Shown here piece by piece: positions 1 to 6,904 of a DNA stretch of 10,946 nt (positions are counted from its first letter, which is position 1; every line of letters begins with the position of its first letter). Made by a program: the position numbers and the translations under genes. This DNA is from Gammaproteobacteria bacterium (GTDB lineage: Bacteria; Pseudomonadota; Gammaproteobacteria; Acidiferrobacterales; SZUA-150). Below the pieces are notes generated by a model. It searched no databases. It had not been told where the DNA came from and saw nothing but the letters and a program-made list of their open reading frames with translations. The stretch lies in assembly GCA_029880755.1 (NCBI GenBank), contig JAOUNW010000067.1, forward strand, positions 1 to 10,946, written 5' to 3'.

Positions 1-237
1 TGCGCACCGTGCGCCAGTTATTACCGGTTTCCAGTATCCGGATGCCTGTGAACCAATAGGGTGGGAATAGTTTTATGTCTCGCCCTTTGTTTTTAATAAA
101 AAAATGAAACATATCTTTAATATTCATAAATTATTCCGGCGATGGTTATGTTAAAAATTAATATGGCACGGTACAGTTAGATTCCAGGCATATTACAGAG
201 TTCAGCAACGTGATAAAGGAAAGGAGAGATAAATACC
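1..237. other. Upstream region of the thioesterase gene; no gene supported
   Basis: No convincing gene lies here. The first 50-70 bases stay open in two plus-strand frames before stops at 55-57 and 68-70, so they could be the last codons of a gene beginning outside the window, but they are too short to identify. From about 86 to 180 the sequence is very AT-rich, as expected of a promoter region. A weak candidate is TTGTTT (88-93) and TATCTT (112-117) with an 18-base spacer. A good ribosome binding site, AGGAG (222-226), lies 11 bases before the ATG at 238. Confidence 0.4.
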
Positions 238-642
238 ATGACTAATAATAACCTTCCCGCTGATAGGCAGCCAGTTATCCGAGTGGTGCCTTATCCACAG
301 GACACTAATCCGGCCGGCGACATATTTGGGGGCTGGATTATATCTCAGGTTGATGTTGCAGGAAGCATTGTTGCATCGCGACGCGCACAAGGCAGAGTCG
401 CCACCGTGGCGGTGAATGCAGTCCAGTTTAAAAAACCGGTTTTCGTGGGCGACCTAATCAGTTGTTATGCCAGCATAGTTAAGGTCGGCAATACTTCCGT
501 TACCGTGGATGTTGAAGTCTTTGCTGAAAGAGGGTGGACATCTGGAAATGAGATGGGGGAGTGTATCCGAGTTACGGAAGCGACGCTAACCTATGTAGCG
601 ATTGGCAAGGATCGGCGAGCGCGGACAGTTCCCAGGACCTAA
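238..642 (+). CDS. yciA: YciA-like acyl-CoA thioesterase (hotdog fold)
   Basis: This 134-residue protein matches YciA, a single-hotdog-domain thioesterase that hydrolyses acyl-CoAs to free acid and CoA in the cytoplasm and usually forms oligomers. E. coli YciA is about 132 residues, so the length is normal. The family signature is intact: DTNPAGDIFGGW at residues 22-33, followed by the S-Q-x-D segment with Asp39 at the position of the catalytic acid, and a second conserved block, KPVFVGD, near residues 63-69. A C-terminal strand (TEATLTYVAI) completes the fold. The ATG at 238 is preceded by AGGAG at 222-226. The gene stands alone, converging on the iscR-iscU operon; the hairpin just beyond its stop has its T-run on the other strand, so its own terminator is unclear. 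Substrate chain length cannot be read from the sequence. Confidence 0.9.
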   Translation: MTNNNLPADRQPVIRVVPYPQDTNPAGDIFGGWIISQVDVAGSIVASRRAQGRVATVAVNAVQFKKPVFVGDLISCYASIVKVGNTSVTVDVEVFAERGWTSGNEMGECIRVTEATLTYVAIGKDRRARTVPRT

Positions 643-680
643 AAAAAGCCCCCGGCCGACAAACTGCATCGACCGGGGGC
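641..680 (-). terminator. Rho-independent terminator of the iscR-iscU operon
   Basis: On the minus strand an 8-bp perfect GC stem, GCCCCCGG (680-673) with CCGGGGGC (655-648), is extended inward by three more pairs after one mismatch. It is followed at once by seven T residues (647-641). This is a classic intrinsic terminator lying about 37 bases after the iscU stop. On the plus strand the A-run comes before the stem and no T-run follows, so it is directional and serves the minus-strand operon. Confidence 0.9.
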
Positions 681-716
681 TACGGGGGCCGGTGAATTTA
701 GCCCTTGGGAGGAGTG

Positions 717-1109
717 TTAAATCGTTGTCTGAGAGGTCCTTGATCGGTAATCATCGATTGCTGCTTTAATTGCATCCTCTGCCAATACCGAGCAATGTAC
801 TTTTACCGGCGGAAGCGCCAGCTCTTCTGCGATATCGGTATTCTTTATCAGTGTCGCCTCGTCCAAAGTTTTTCCCTTCACCCATTCCGTCAGTAATGAG
901 CTGGAAGCGATGGCAGAGCCACAGCCATAGGTTTTGAAACGAGCGTCTTCAATTACGCCTTGGGCGTTCACTTTGATTTGCAGGCGCATGACATCGCCGC
1001 AAGCTGGCGCGCCGACCATACCGGTACCTACGTTGTCGTCATCTTTGGAGAAGGACCCGACATTGCGAGGGTTCTCGTAGTGATCCAAAACTTTTTCACT
1101 GTACGCCAT
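717..1109 (-). CDS. iscU: IscU, iron-sulfur cluster assembly scaffold
   Basis: IscU receives sulfur from the cysteine desulfurase IscS and iron, assembles a [2Fe-2S] cluster, and passes it on with help from HscA/HscB. The 130-residue protein is full length (E. coli 128). All key residues sit at the E. coli positions: cluster ligands Cys37, Cys63, His105 and Cys106, the destabilising Asp39, and the HscA-binding LPPVK motif at 99-103. It should therefore be an active scaffold. The start is supported by GAGGAG 8-9 bases before the ATG. It lies 15 bp after the iscR-like gene and is followed by a strong terminator. The oddity is context: the usual iscS gene between iscR and iscU is absent, as are iscA, hscB, hscA and fdx. 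It may be a second scaffold copy or a separated one; the rest of the genome would decide. Confidence 0.95.
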   Translation of the reverse strand: MAYSEKVLDHYENPRNVGSFSKDDDNVGTGMVGAPACGDVMRLQIKVNAQGVIEDARFKTYGCGSAIASSSLLTEWVKGKTLDEATLIKNTDIAEELALPPVKVHCSVLAEDAIKAAIDDYRSRTSQTTI

Positions 1110-1124
1110 AAATTGCTCTCCTCG

Positions 1125-1589
1125 TTAGGCCGCATATTCCGCAGGTCGTACCAGAGCTGTTTCAGACTGAACGCGTCTGGTTTTGGTGCGGTACCTGGCC
1201 ACGCAATCGGCCAGAGTAACGCTATTCATAAAACGATAAAGATCACGGCTAAAATCATTCCACATGGCATGAATCGGACTGCGATCCGAGTGGTAAAGTG
1301 TGGCAATTGAGTCCGGATTGGTTATAGGGGCATTTTCCTCTATGGCAGTGACAATGTCTGCTATAGTAATTTCGCTGGCAGGGCGCGCCAGGCAGTAACC
1401 GCCACCTGGACCTCGAACACCACCAACTAGCCCTTTGCTTCGTAAATTGGCAAATATCTGCTCCAAGTAAGACAGGGAAATACCCTGGTCGTGGGTCAAC
1501 TCAGTCAATGTCATTGGCCCTTTGCTATGGTTTAGAGCCAGGTTCATCATTGCAGTTACGGCAAAGCGGCCTTTTCGGGATAGTCTCAT
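1125..1589 (-). CDS. IscR-like Rrf2-family regulator lacking the cluster cysteines
   Basis: The Rrf2-family winged-helix regulator IscR senses Fe-S status by binding a [2Fe-2S] cluster through Cys92, Cys98, Cys104 and His107. This 154-residue protein is clearly IscR-like: MRLSRKGRFAVTAM at the start, the recognition helix ISLSYLEQIF (37-46) with Glu43, the wing RGPGGGY (59-65), and the dimer helix around 107-121. It aligns with E. coli IscR without gaps through residue 107. There, residues 92, 98 and 104 are Pro, Leu and Ser, while His107 is kept. Its only cysteines are Cys66 and Cys129. I infer that it cannot hold the normal cluster and acts like apo-IscR, for which type 2 sites are the expected targets. 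The start has AAGGAAGG seven bases upstream (1604-1597). It is cotranscribed with iscU. The gene symbol is left blank because the cluster-sensing function is doubtful. Confidence 0.9.
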   Translation of the reverse strand: MRLSRKGRFAVTAMMNLALNHSKGPMTLTELTHDQGISLSYLEQIFANLRSKGLVGGVRGPGGGYCLARPASEITIADIVTAIEENAPITNPDSIATLYHSDRSPIHAMWNDFSRDLYRFMNSVTLADCVARYRTKTRRVQSETALVRPAEYAA

Positions 1590-1648
1590 GCGTGCACCTT
1601 CCTTAAATCGGTTGCTAAATGTTGCAGGACTCGGGTTCGATCCGGGTT

Positions 1649-1673
1649 ATACTTGACTAATTAAGTCAACATT
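1649..1673. promoter_or_regulatory. IscR type 1 operator-like box 1
   Basis: The stretch reads ATACTTGACT, AATTA, AGTCAAC, and fits the E. coli type 1 IscR consensus (ATAS-YY-GACT-R-WWW-Y-AGTC-RR-STAT) at nearly all positions, with exact spacing between the GACT and AGTC half-sites. It covers the predicted start of iscR transcription just after the -10 element, a position suited to repression. Type 1 sites are normally bound by cluster-loaded IscR. Confidence 0.75.
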
Positions 1674-1698
1674 TTAGAAGGTTGAGCAAATTAGTCAA
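1671..1698 (-). promoter_or_regulatory. Predicted sigma-70 promoter of iscR-iscU
   Basis: On the minus strand TTGACT (1698-1693) and TAAAAT (1676-1671) are separated by 16 bases, a good sigma-70 match. Transcription would start near 1664, giving a leader of about 75 bases. The leader contains a small 5-bp hairpin (1646-1630) with no evident function. Both IscR-like boxes overlap the promoter, so binding would block RNA polymerase. Confidence 0.6.
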
Positions 1699-1702
1699 GT
1701 AT
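1678..1702. promoter_or_regulatory. IscR type 1 operator-like box 2
   Basis: One half-site is perfect (AGTCAAGTAT, 1693-1702) and the other is degenerate (GAGC in place of GACT at 1684-1687), again with the 5-base spacer of type 1 IscR sites. Read on the minus strand it shares ATACTTGACTAATT with box 1. It overlaps the predicted -35 element of the iscR promoter. The centres of the two boxes are 29 bp apart. The E. coli iscR promoter also has tandem type 1 sites. Confidence 0.65.
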
Positions 1703-1722
1703 TGCTTTCAAGAAATTTTACC

Positions 1723-1751
1723 GTTAGATTTATCACTAATTTTACTATAAT
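1723..1751 (+). promoter_or_regulatory. Predicted promoter of the zinc peptidase-pepN unit
   Basis: A perfect TATAAT lies at 1746-1751. The -35 region is weak (GTTAGA, 1723-1728, with a 17-base spacer). Transcription would start near 1758, next to a perfect 12-bp palindrome, TAGTTATAACTA (1759-1770), that could be an operator. The promoter diverges from the iscR promoter. Confidence 0.45.
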
Positions 1752-1796
1752 ATTCATATAGTTATAACTAACCTGTTTGTTACCGCTACTATCCTT

Positions 1797-2480
1797 ATGT
1801 TATTCGTAATAGGAATTACCGTTTTTTTGATGTTGCTGATTTTTGGTCCCCAGTGGTGGGTACAAAGGGTATTGTCGCGCCACAGCCAATTTCAGGATCA
1901 CTTTCCTGGAACCGGCGGTGAGTTGGCCCGGCACCTGCTAGACAGATTTGGCTTGAGCGAGGTAACGGTCGAGGCAACTGATCAGGGTGATCACTATGAC
2001 CCGGCGAAAAAGGCCGTGAGACTCAGCCCTGACAAAATAGATGCAAAATCTCTCACAGCTATTGCTGTTGCTGCCCACGAAGTCGGCCATGCGTTACAAC
2101 ATAGGGAAAATTATGTGCCCCTGGCATTGAGGACAAAACTGGCGAGCTTGGTGAGTGGGGCGGAAAAACTTGGTTCAGCGCTGATGTTAGTATTGCCTGT
2201 ATTGGCCATTGTTTCCCGAAGTCCGGTTGTGGGAGCATTGTTGTTAGTTGCCGGCATCGGCAGTTTGGCATTGAGCGTATTAGTACATTGTCTGACACTG
2301 CCTGTTGAATGGGATGCCAGTTTCAGGCGCGCTTTACCTATTTTAGAGCAAGGGTATATTTCCAAGAGAGAACAGAGGCAGGCTAGAACTATTTTGACCG
2401 CTGCGGCCTTGACCTATGTGGCAGGATCGTTGGCAGGGCTGCTCAATCTTTGGCGTTGGCTTGCCATCCTGCGCCGATAA
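1797..2480 (+). CDS. YugP-type membrane zinc metallopeptidase (Zn_peptidase_2)
   Basis: The 227-residue protein resembles the YugP/Zn_peptidase_2 family of membrane-bound zinc peptidases, whose substrates are mostly unknown. An N-terminal hydrophobic segment (about 1-16) leads into a soluble part with the zinc site His94-Glu95-x-x-His98 inside AAHEVGHALQ. Two close hydrophobic segments lie at about 127-165, followed by LPVEWDAS (168-175), a conserved family motif whose Glu171 is the likely third zinc ligand. A last hydrophobic segment is at about 203-222. Length is normal for the family (about 225). No clear ribosome binding site precedes the ATG at 1797, so the start is less certain, but it gives the usual N-terminal membrane segment. 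pepN begins 22 bp downstream and is probably cotranscribed. Function beyond peptidase is not known. Confidence 0.85.
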   Translation: MLFVIGITVFLMLLIFGPQWWVQRVLSRHSQFQDHFPGTGGELARHLLDRFGLSEVTVEATDQGDHYDPAKKAVRLSPDKIDAKSLTAIAVAAHEVGHALQHRENYVPLALRTKLASLVSGAEKLGSALMLVLPVLAIVSRSPVVGALLLVAGIGSLALSVLVHCLTLPVEWDASFRRALPILEQGYISKREQRQARTILTAAALTYVAGSLAGLLNLWRWLAILRR

Positions 2481-2502
2481 TCTTTAAACCTGGGTATTTA
2501 AT

Positions 2503-5139
2503 ATGCGTAGCGATCTTCCCAAAACGATTTATCTTAAGGACTACAGGGAACCGGATTACTGGATAGAGTCCGTAGATTTACACTTCGATCTCGGAGAGAA
2601 ATTTACTGTTGTTACTTCGCGCCTGTTTTGCAAGGCCAACAACGCGAAGCAGAGGCCTCTGGTGCTTAATGGTGAGCAGCTTGAACTGTTGAATGTCAGT
2701 CTTAACGGCAAATTGCTGAAAAAGGGGCAATATGAACTGGATGCGGAATCGTTGACAATACTTTCTCCCCCGGAGTCGTTTAATCTGGAAATCACTACAA
2801 GAATAAAACCCCAGGAGAACACCTCGCTGGATGGTCTTTATGTATCCAGCGGCATGTTCTGTACCCAGTGTGAGGCAGAAGGGTTTCGAAAGATAACCTA
2901 CTATCTCGACAGGCCTGATGTTATGGCGTCTTTTACTACTACTATCATTGCCGATAAGAATAAATATCCGGTGTTGCTATCCAATGGCAATCTGATTGAA
3001 AAGGGTGAGGCTGATGATTGTCGTCACTGGGCCCGATGGCGGGACCCCTATAAAAAACCAGCCTATCTTTTTGCGCTGATTGCGGGGAATCTTGAGTGCT
3101 TGTCTGATCAATATATTACCGTGTCAGGCAGAAAGGTTGATCTAAAGCTGTATGTCGAGCCAGGAAACCTGGACAAGACTCATCATGCAATGGCATCTCT
3201 GAAAAAAGCCATGCAATGGGACGAACAAGTATTCGGCCTGGAATACGATCTGGATATCTACATGATCGTGGCGGTGGGCGACTTTAATATGGGCGCCATG
3301 GAAAACAAGGGACTGAATGTATTTAATACAGCCTATGTATTGGCGAAGCCTGAGACCGCAACCGACAGCGACTATGAAGGCATTGAAGGTGTAATTGCCC
3401 ATGAGTACTTTCATAACTGGACAGGTAATCGTGTTACCTGTCGAGACTGGTTTCAGTTAAGTCTCAAGGAAGGCTTGACAGTGTTTCGTGACCAGGAATT
3501 TTCGGCGGATATGACCTCCCGGGCAGTTAAAAGAATTGATGATGTACGCATGTTGCGGGCACGACAGTTCTCGGAAGATGCGGGACCCATGGCGCACCCG
3601 GTAAGACCGGATTCCTACGTTGAGATTAATAACTTCTATACTGTAACTGTGTATGAGAAGGGTGCCGAGGTGGTGCGCATGTACCACACTCTCCTGGGAA
3701 AAGAAGGATTTCGTAAGGGCATGGACCTGTATTTTCAGCGCCACGACGGCTTCGCCGTCACCACGGATGATTTTTGCCAGGCAATGGCCGATGCAAATCG
3801 TCGGGACCTGACCCAGTTTAAACGTTGGTACAGTCAGGCTGGAACCCCGGTGCTTGGTGCGACAAGCCATTACGATAGGCAGTCAAGGCGTTATCGGTTA
3901 ACGCTTAGTCAATCCTGCCCGGCCACGCCCGGACAAAAGAAAAAAGAACCGTTTCATATTCCAGTGACTTTGGGTTTGCTGGATCCGTCCGGCAAAGAGA
4001 TTCCTTTGCAGATGGAAGGCGAGGCGCAGGCCGGGCTGGGTTCCCGCGTATTGGAGCTGACACAGCCGAGACAGGAGTTCGTGTTTATTAATGTTGATCA
4101 GGCGCCAGTGCCATCTTTGCTGCGTAATTTTTCAGCACCAGTCAAACTCGATATCGATTACTCTAATAATGAGCTGGCATTTTTGATGGCGCACGACAGT
4201 GATCCCTTTAATCGTTGGGACGCAGGTCAACAGTATGCCATACGAATCATGCAGCACCTGATCGGCGAGATCCAGGCCAGCAGACCTCCAGTGCTGGATG
4301 ACAAGTTTATCGAAGCGATGGCCAAGATCCTGAAGGATGAGCGCCTAGATTCAGCGCTCATTGCCCAAACTCTGATCTTGCCATCGGAGATCTACTTGGC
4401 AGAGTTATCGGAAGTGGCAGATCCCGTAGCGATTCATGAAGCCAGGGAATTTGTTCGCAAAACTCTGGCCAGAAAACTAAAAGAATCGTTCTTGCTTTTA
4501 TATCAGAAAAACAAATCCAGTGGGCCCTATGAATACAATGCCGAGTCGGCAGGACAGAGAAGCTTAAAAAATCAGTGCCTGAACTACCTAATGGCATTGG
4601 CTAGCGATGATGCAACAGACCTTTGTATCACTCAATATGACAATGCTGATAATATGACAGATGCTATGTCGGCACTTTCACTTATTGCCAACAGTAATTA
4701 TCTGCAGCGAGATAACATTTTGACGGACTTTTATCACAAGTGGCAGAACGATCCGCTGGTTGTAAACAAGTGGTTTGCTGTGCAGGCAACTTCTTCTCTG
4801 CCAAATATCCTGTCAACGGTAAAGATGCTTATGGCCCATGAGGCATTTGATATTAAAAATCCCAACAGAGTGCGGGCATTGATTGGCGCGTTTGGCCACA
4901 ACAACCCTCTCCATTTTCATGATACCTCCGGCGAGGGTTACCGGTTTGTGGCAGAACAGGTATTGAAACTGGACCGGCTGAATCCGCAAGTTGCCTCGCG
5001 TATGGTGAGCGCGTTCAATCGATGGAGAAAGTATGACCTGGGACGACAGAAACTGATGCGGGCGCAGCTCGAAAAAATACTCAAAACAGACGGTTTGTCC
5101 AAGGATGTGCACGAGGTAGTCGCCAAGAGTCTGGCTTAG
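2503..5139 (+). CDS. pepN: Aminopeptidase N (M1 family, alanyl aminopeptidase)
   Basis: PepN is the main broad-specificity cytoplasmic aminopeptidase of gammaproteobacteria, removing N-terminal residues from peptides late in protein turnover. This 878-residue protein is close to E. coli PepN (870) along its full length. Visible features are the substrate-anchoring GAMEN motif at 264-268, the zinc site His300-Glu301-x-x-His304 with Glu323 as third ligand, and Tyr384, which stabilises the transition state; each is shifted by three from E. coli. The layout is the usual one: N-terminal beta domain (about 1-190), thermolysin-like catalytic domain (about 191-445), small beta domain, then a long helical C-terminal domain. 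There is no signal peptide. The ribosome binding site is weak, which would fit translational coupling to the peptidase gene 22 bp upstream. It ends 18 bp from the convergent propeller gene, with no clear terminator. Confidence 0.97.
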   Translation: MRSDLPKTIYLKDYREPDYWIESVDLHFDLGEKFTVVTSRLFCKANNAKQRPLVLNGEQLELLNVSLNGKLLKKGQYELDAESLTILSPPESFNLEITTRIKPQENTSLDGLYVSSGMFCTQCEAEGFRKITYYLDRPDVMASFTTTIIADKNKYPVLLSNGNLIEKGEADDCRHWARWRDPYKKPAYLFALIAGNLECLSDQYITVSGRKVDLKLYVEPGNLDKTHHAMASLKKAMQWDEQVFGLEYDLDIYMIVAVGDFNMGAMENKGLNVFNTAYVLAKPETATDSDYEGIEGVIAHEYFHNWTGNRVTCRDWFQLSLKEGLTVFRDQEFSADMTSRAVKRIDDVRMLRARQFSEDAGPMAHPVRPDSYVEINNFYTVTVYEKGAEVVRMYHTLLGKEGFRKGMDLYFQRHDGFAVTTDDFCQAMADANRRDLTQFKRWYSQAGTPVLGATSHYDRQSRRYRLTLSQSCPATPGQKKKEPFHIPVTLGLLDPSGKEIPLQMEGEAQAGLGSRVLELTQPRQEFVFINVDQAPVPSLLRNFSAPVKLDIDYSNNELAFLMAHDSDPFNRWDAGQQYAIRIMQHLIGEIQASRPPVLDDKFIEAMAKILKDERLDSALIAQTLILPSEIYLAELSEVADPVAIHEAREFVRKTLARKLKESFLLLYQKNKSSGPYEYNAESAGQRSLKNQCLNYLMALASDDATDLCITQYDNADNMTDAMSALSLIANSNYLQRDNILTDFYHKWQNDPLVVNKWFAVQATSSLPNILSTVKMLMAHEAFDIKNPNRVRALIGAFGHNNPLHFHDTSGEGYRFVAEQVLKLDRLNPQVASRMVSAFNRWRKYDLGRQKLMRAQLEKILKTDGLSKDVHEVVAKSLA

Positions 5140-5157
5140 ACTAGCCAAGCCGGCTAA

Positions 5158-6357
5158 TCAATTCCGGAATTCGGCCTTTGAGTAAAACAATCGTGTTACA
5201 CCATCTTCCTGCTTATCCAGCCAAGCCATATGTAGATTGCCATTATTATCCAGTGCAATAACCGGATTGGTTTGGTCGCCAGGACCGCAGGCTGGGGCCG
5301 AGGTAACATCCTCGCTCCAATTACTGTTGCTGGACTTCCAAGATAGCCAGATATCTGAACTGTCATCACGGTTATCGTCCCAGGCGATTACCACTGTGCC
5401 GTTTGGCCCTCCGGCAATAGCCGGGTTCCACTGAGCGATGTCGTTACCGAATTCATCCTGAACCTTCTGATTCTTGCCCCAGCTTTTACCGCCGTTATCG
5501 CTAAAGGCGGCATATATATCGTAGCCTGCTAAAGTTCCTCGTTTGTCCATCCAGGTTGCGGCAACGCGGTTATTTCCGAGCAACACAAGCGCTGTTCTTG
5601 TAACGCCACTGCCTTTGCCATATTTCTCTGATTTTTTCACTATTTCATTCAAAAGTTTTGGTTTGCTAAACGAAGCAAGATTCTTTGCGTAACTGGAAAA
5701 CAAGGCGGTATGACCGCGTCGGCGATCTTCCCAGGTAATCGCTATCGTATTATCTGTTAGTGCCAGAGAGGGGTATTGCTGGTGTACTGCTGGAGGTTGT
5801 GTATCCACCGTGCGAGGTGTCCCTGCCTCAATGCCTATTGCTGTTTGTTCTAATTCACTGGCAACAATCTGACGGTATTTCTCTTGTTTCTGGACCCAGG
5901 CTGCTACAACGCGGTGATTGTTCGCTGCAATAGACACCTGTGTGGAGGGTGCCACGCTTAGCTTAACTGGAGTGCTAGCTGAGTCTGGCTGAATTTTTCT
6001 TGCCCAAATTTCTCCCTCCTGTTCCCAGGCGGCAATAAATCCGCCAACAACGCCAACTACGGTGGGCTCGAAGGCACTGTTTCCAGTACTGAGTTTCTCT
6101 GGCTTTGAGAAATTATTACTACTAGGTGTTTTGAACGCGGCATAGATCTGGGGGGAGCCGCTATGGTTGTCTTCCCATACGACCACAACTACAGAATCAT
6201 TGACCGCAATGTTTTTTCTCCCTGATGACTCGAGATGGTGGAAAATACCGGTTCCATTGTTTAATGAGATCGGGACTTTTTCATCAAAAATCCATTCACC
6301 CGCAGATAGCAAAGCAGGGAAAAGAAAGAAAAGAATAAATGCCGCGAGAGACTTCAA
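5158..6357 (-). CDS. Secreted seven-repeat beta-propeller protein (sialidase/BNR-like)
   Basis: I do not recognise a named family. The 399-residue protein starts with a signal peptide (hydrophobic 4-17, likely cleavage after Ala19 in LSA-GEW). The rest consists of about seven repeats of roughly 50 residues, each with a buried hydrophobic strand ending in Ala/Val-x-Trp-Glu/Asp; the tryptophans are at 61, 111, 154, 209, 269, 326 and 379. Several continue with Asn/Arg and Asp-Ile-Tyr/Trp, and one degenerate Asp-box (SDNGGKSW, 286-293) is present. This suggests a seven-bladed (perhaps six-bladed) propeller of the sialidase superfamily. The catalytic arginine triad and nucleophile of true sialidases cannot be assigned, so binding rather than hydrolysis is plausible. 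It begins with TTG, overlapping the preceding thioredoxin-like gene by four bases (TTGA), with GGAG eight bases upstream (6369-6366); this implies translational coupling. Confidence 0.8.
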   Translation of the reverse strand: MKSLAAFILFFLFPALLSAGEWIFDEKVPISLNNGTGIFHHLESSGRKNIAVNDSVVVVVWEDNHSGSPQIYAAFKTPSSNNFSKPEKLSTGNSAFEPTVVGVVGGFIAAWEQEGEIWARKIQPDSASTPVKLSVAPSTQVSIAANNHRVVAAWVQKQEKYRQIVASELEQTAIGIEAGTPRTVDTQPPAVHQQYPSLALTDNTIAITWEDRRRGHTALFSSYAKNLASFSKPKLLNEIVKKSEKYGKGSGVTRTALVLLGNNRVAATWMDKRGTLAGYDIYAAFSDNGGKSWGKNQKVQDEFGNDIAQWNPAIAGGPNGTVVIAWDDNRDDSSDIWLSWKSSNSNWSEDVTSAPACGPGDQTNPVIALDNNGNLHMAWLDKQEDGVTRLFYSKAEFRN

Positions 6358-6866
6358 TTTTTCTTCTCCAGAAACTGATTGAAGGTTTTTGTCTTGTAAT
6401 GCTCGCCTTCAACATAAGCATGCAGATTGAGTAAGTCTCTTTCAGATTGAAATCCTGGCACTTTGACGATCTCCTTGCCGGACGGTTCCAGAAAAATAAA
6501 AACCGGTGTTACTAGTGCCTTGATTCTCGGCCCAAACTGCATTTCTGTGATGACCTCGCCATTTGGCAGGGTTATGCGATTACCGCCTTCAGCATCGATG
6601 TAAACCAGGTTGTAGTGATTAAGATAGACTTGTTTTACTTTAGCCTGGCTGAAAGATTCTTTATTGGTTTTGTCGCAATATCCACAGCCTTCCCGGCCGT
6701 AATAGATAAAAATATATTTGTTATTCTGTTTGGCGGCCGCCAATCCGTTATCATAGTTGTTAAAAGGATAGTCAGCTGGTGGGCCGGAGATTGCTGCATC
6801 GGAAAACAATAATGTCCACAACAACAAGAGTGACGTGAAAATAAAGCGCTGGAAGCTCAGTACCAT
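6354..6866 (-). CDS. Exported thioredoxin-fold protein with a CGYC site
   Basis: The 170-residue protein has an N-terminal signal sequence (hydrophobic 8-21, cleavage probably around residues 24-27) and then a thioredoxin-like domain of the SoxW/Thioredoxin_2 kind. The redox motif is Cys61-Gly-Tyr-Cys64 after the strand KYIFIYYGREG, and the cis-proline loop is Thr120-Pro121 in LVTPVFIFL, so the redox site is complete. No lipobox is seen, so it is probably a soluble periplasmic protein. Family members reduce or maintain cysteines of partner proteins, for example in sulfur-oxidation or cytochrome systems; the partner here is unknown. It lies 38 bp after the TSUP permease gene and overlaps the propeller gene by four bases. 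Only a weak ribosome binding site (AAGAGA) precedes the ATG. Whether it acts as a reductant or an oxidant cannot be read from the sequence. Confidence 0.85.
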   Translation of the reverse strand: MVLSFQRFIFTSLLLLWTLLFSDAAISGPPADYPFNNYDNGLAAAKQNNKYIFIYYGREGCGYCDKTNKESFSQAKVKQVYLNHYNLVYIDAEGGNRITLPNGEVITEMQFGPRIKALVTPVFIFLEPSGKEIVKVPGFQSERDLLNLHAYVEGEHYKTKTFNQFLEKKN

Positions 6867-6904
6867 GTTCTTAATCTCTTAATGTTGAATAGTTCCGCAC
6901 TGTT

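Noticed and set aside
960..1310. Plus-strand open frame of 116 codons across iscU and iscR
   Set aside because: It is antisense to two well-supported genes, has no family resemblance and no ribosome binding site of note.
1630..1646. tRNA T-arm-like sequence (CTCGG, GTTCGAT, CCGGG)
   Set aside because: It resembles a T-loop, but no acceptor, D or anticodon arms are found around it, and the stem register does not fit a normal TTCRANY loop. It lies in the iscR leader.
5142..5156. Small hairpin TAGCC/GGCTA between the convergent pepN and propeller genes
   Set aside because: The stem is only five base pairs and no T-run follows on either strand, so it is not a supported terminator.
5158..6357. 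Active sialidase
   Set aside because: Propeller-like repeats and a degenerate Asp-box are visible, but the conserved arginine triad and the nucleophilic tyrosine/glutamate pair cannot be assigned.
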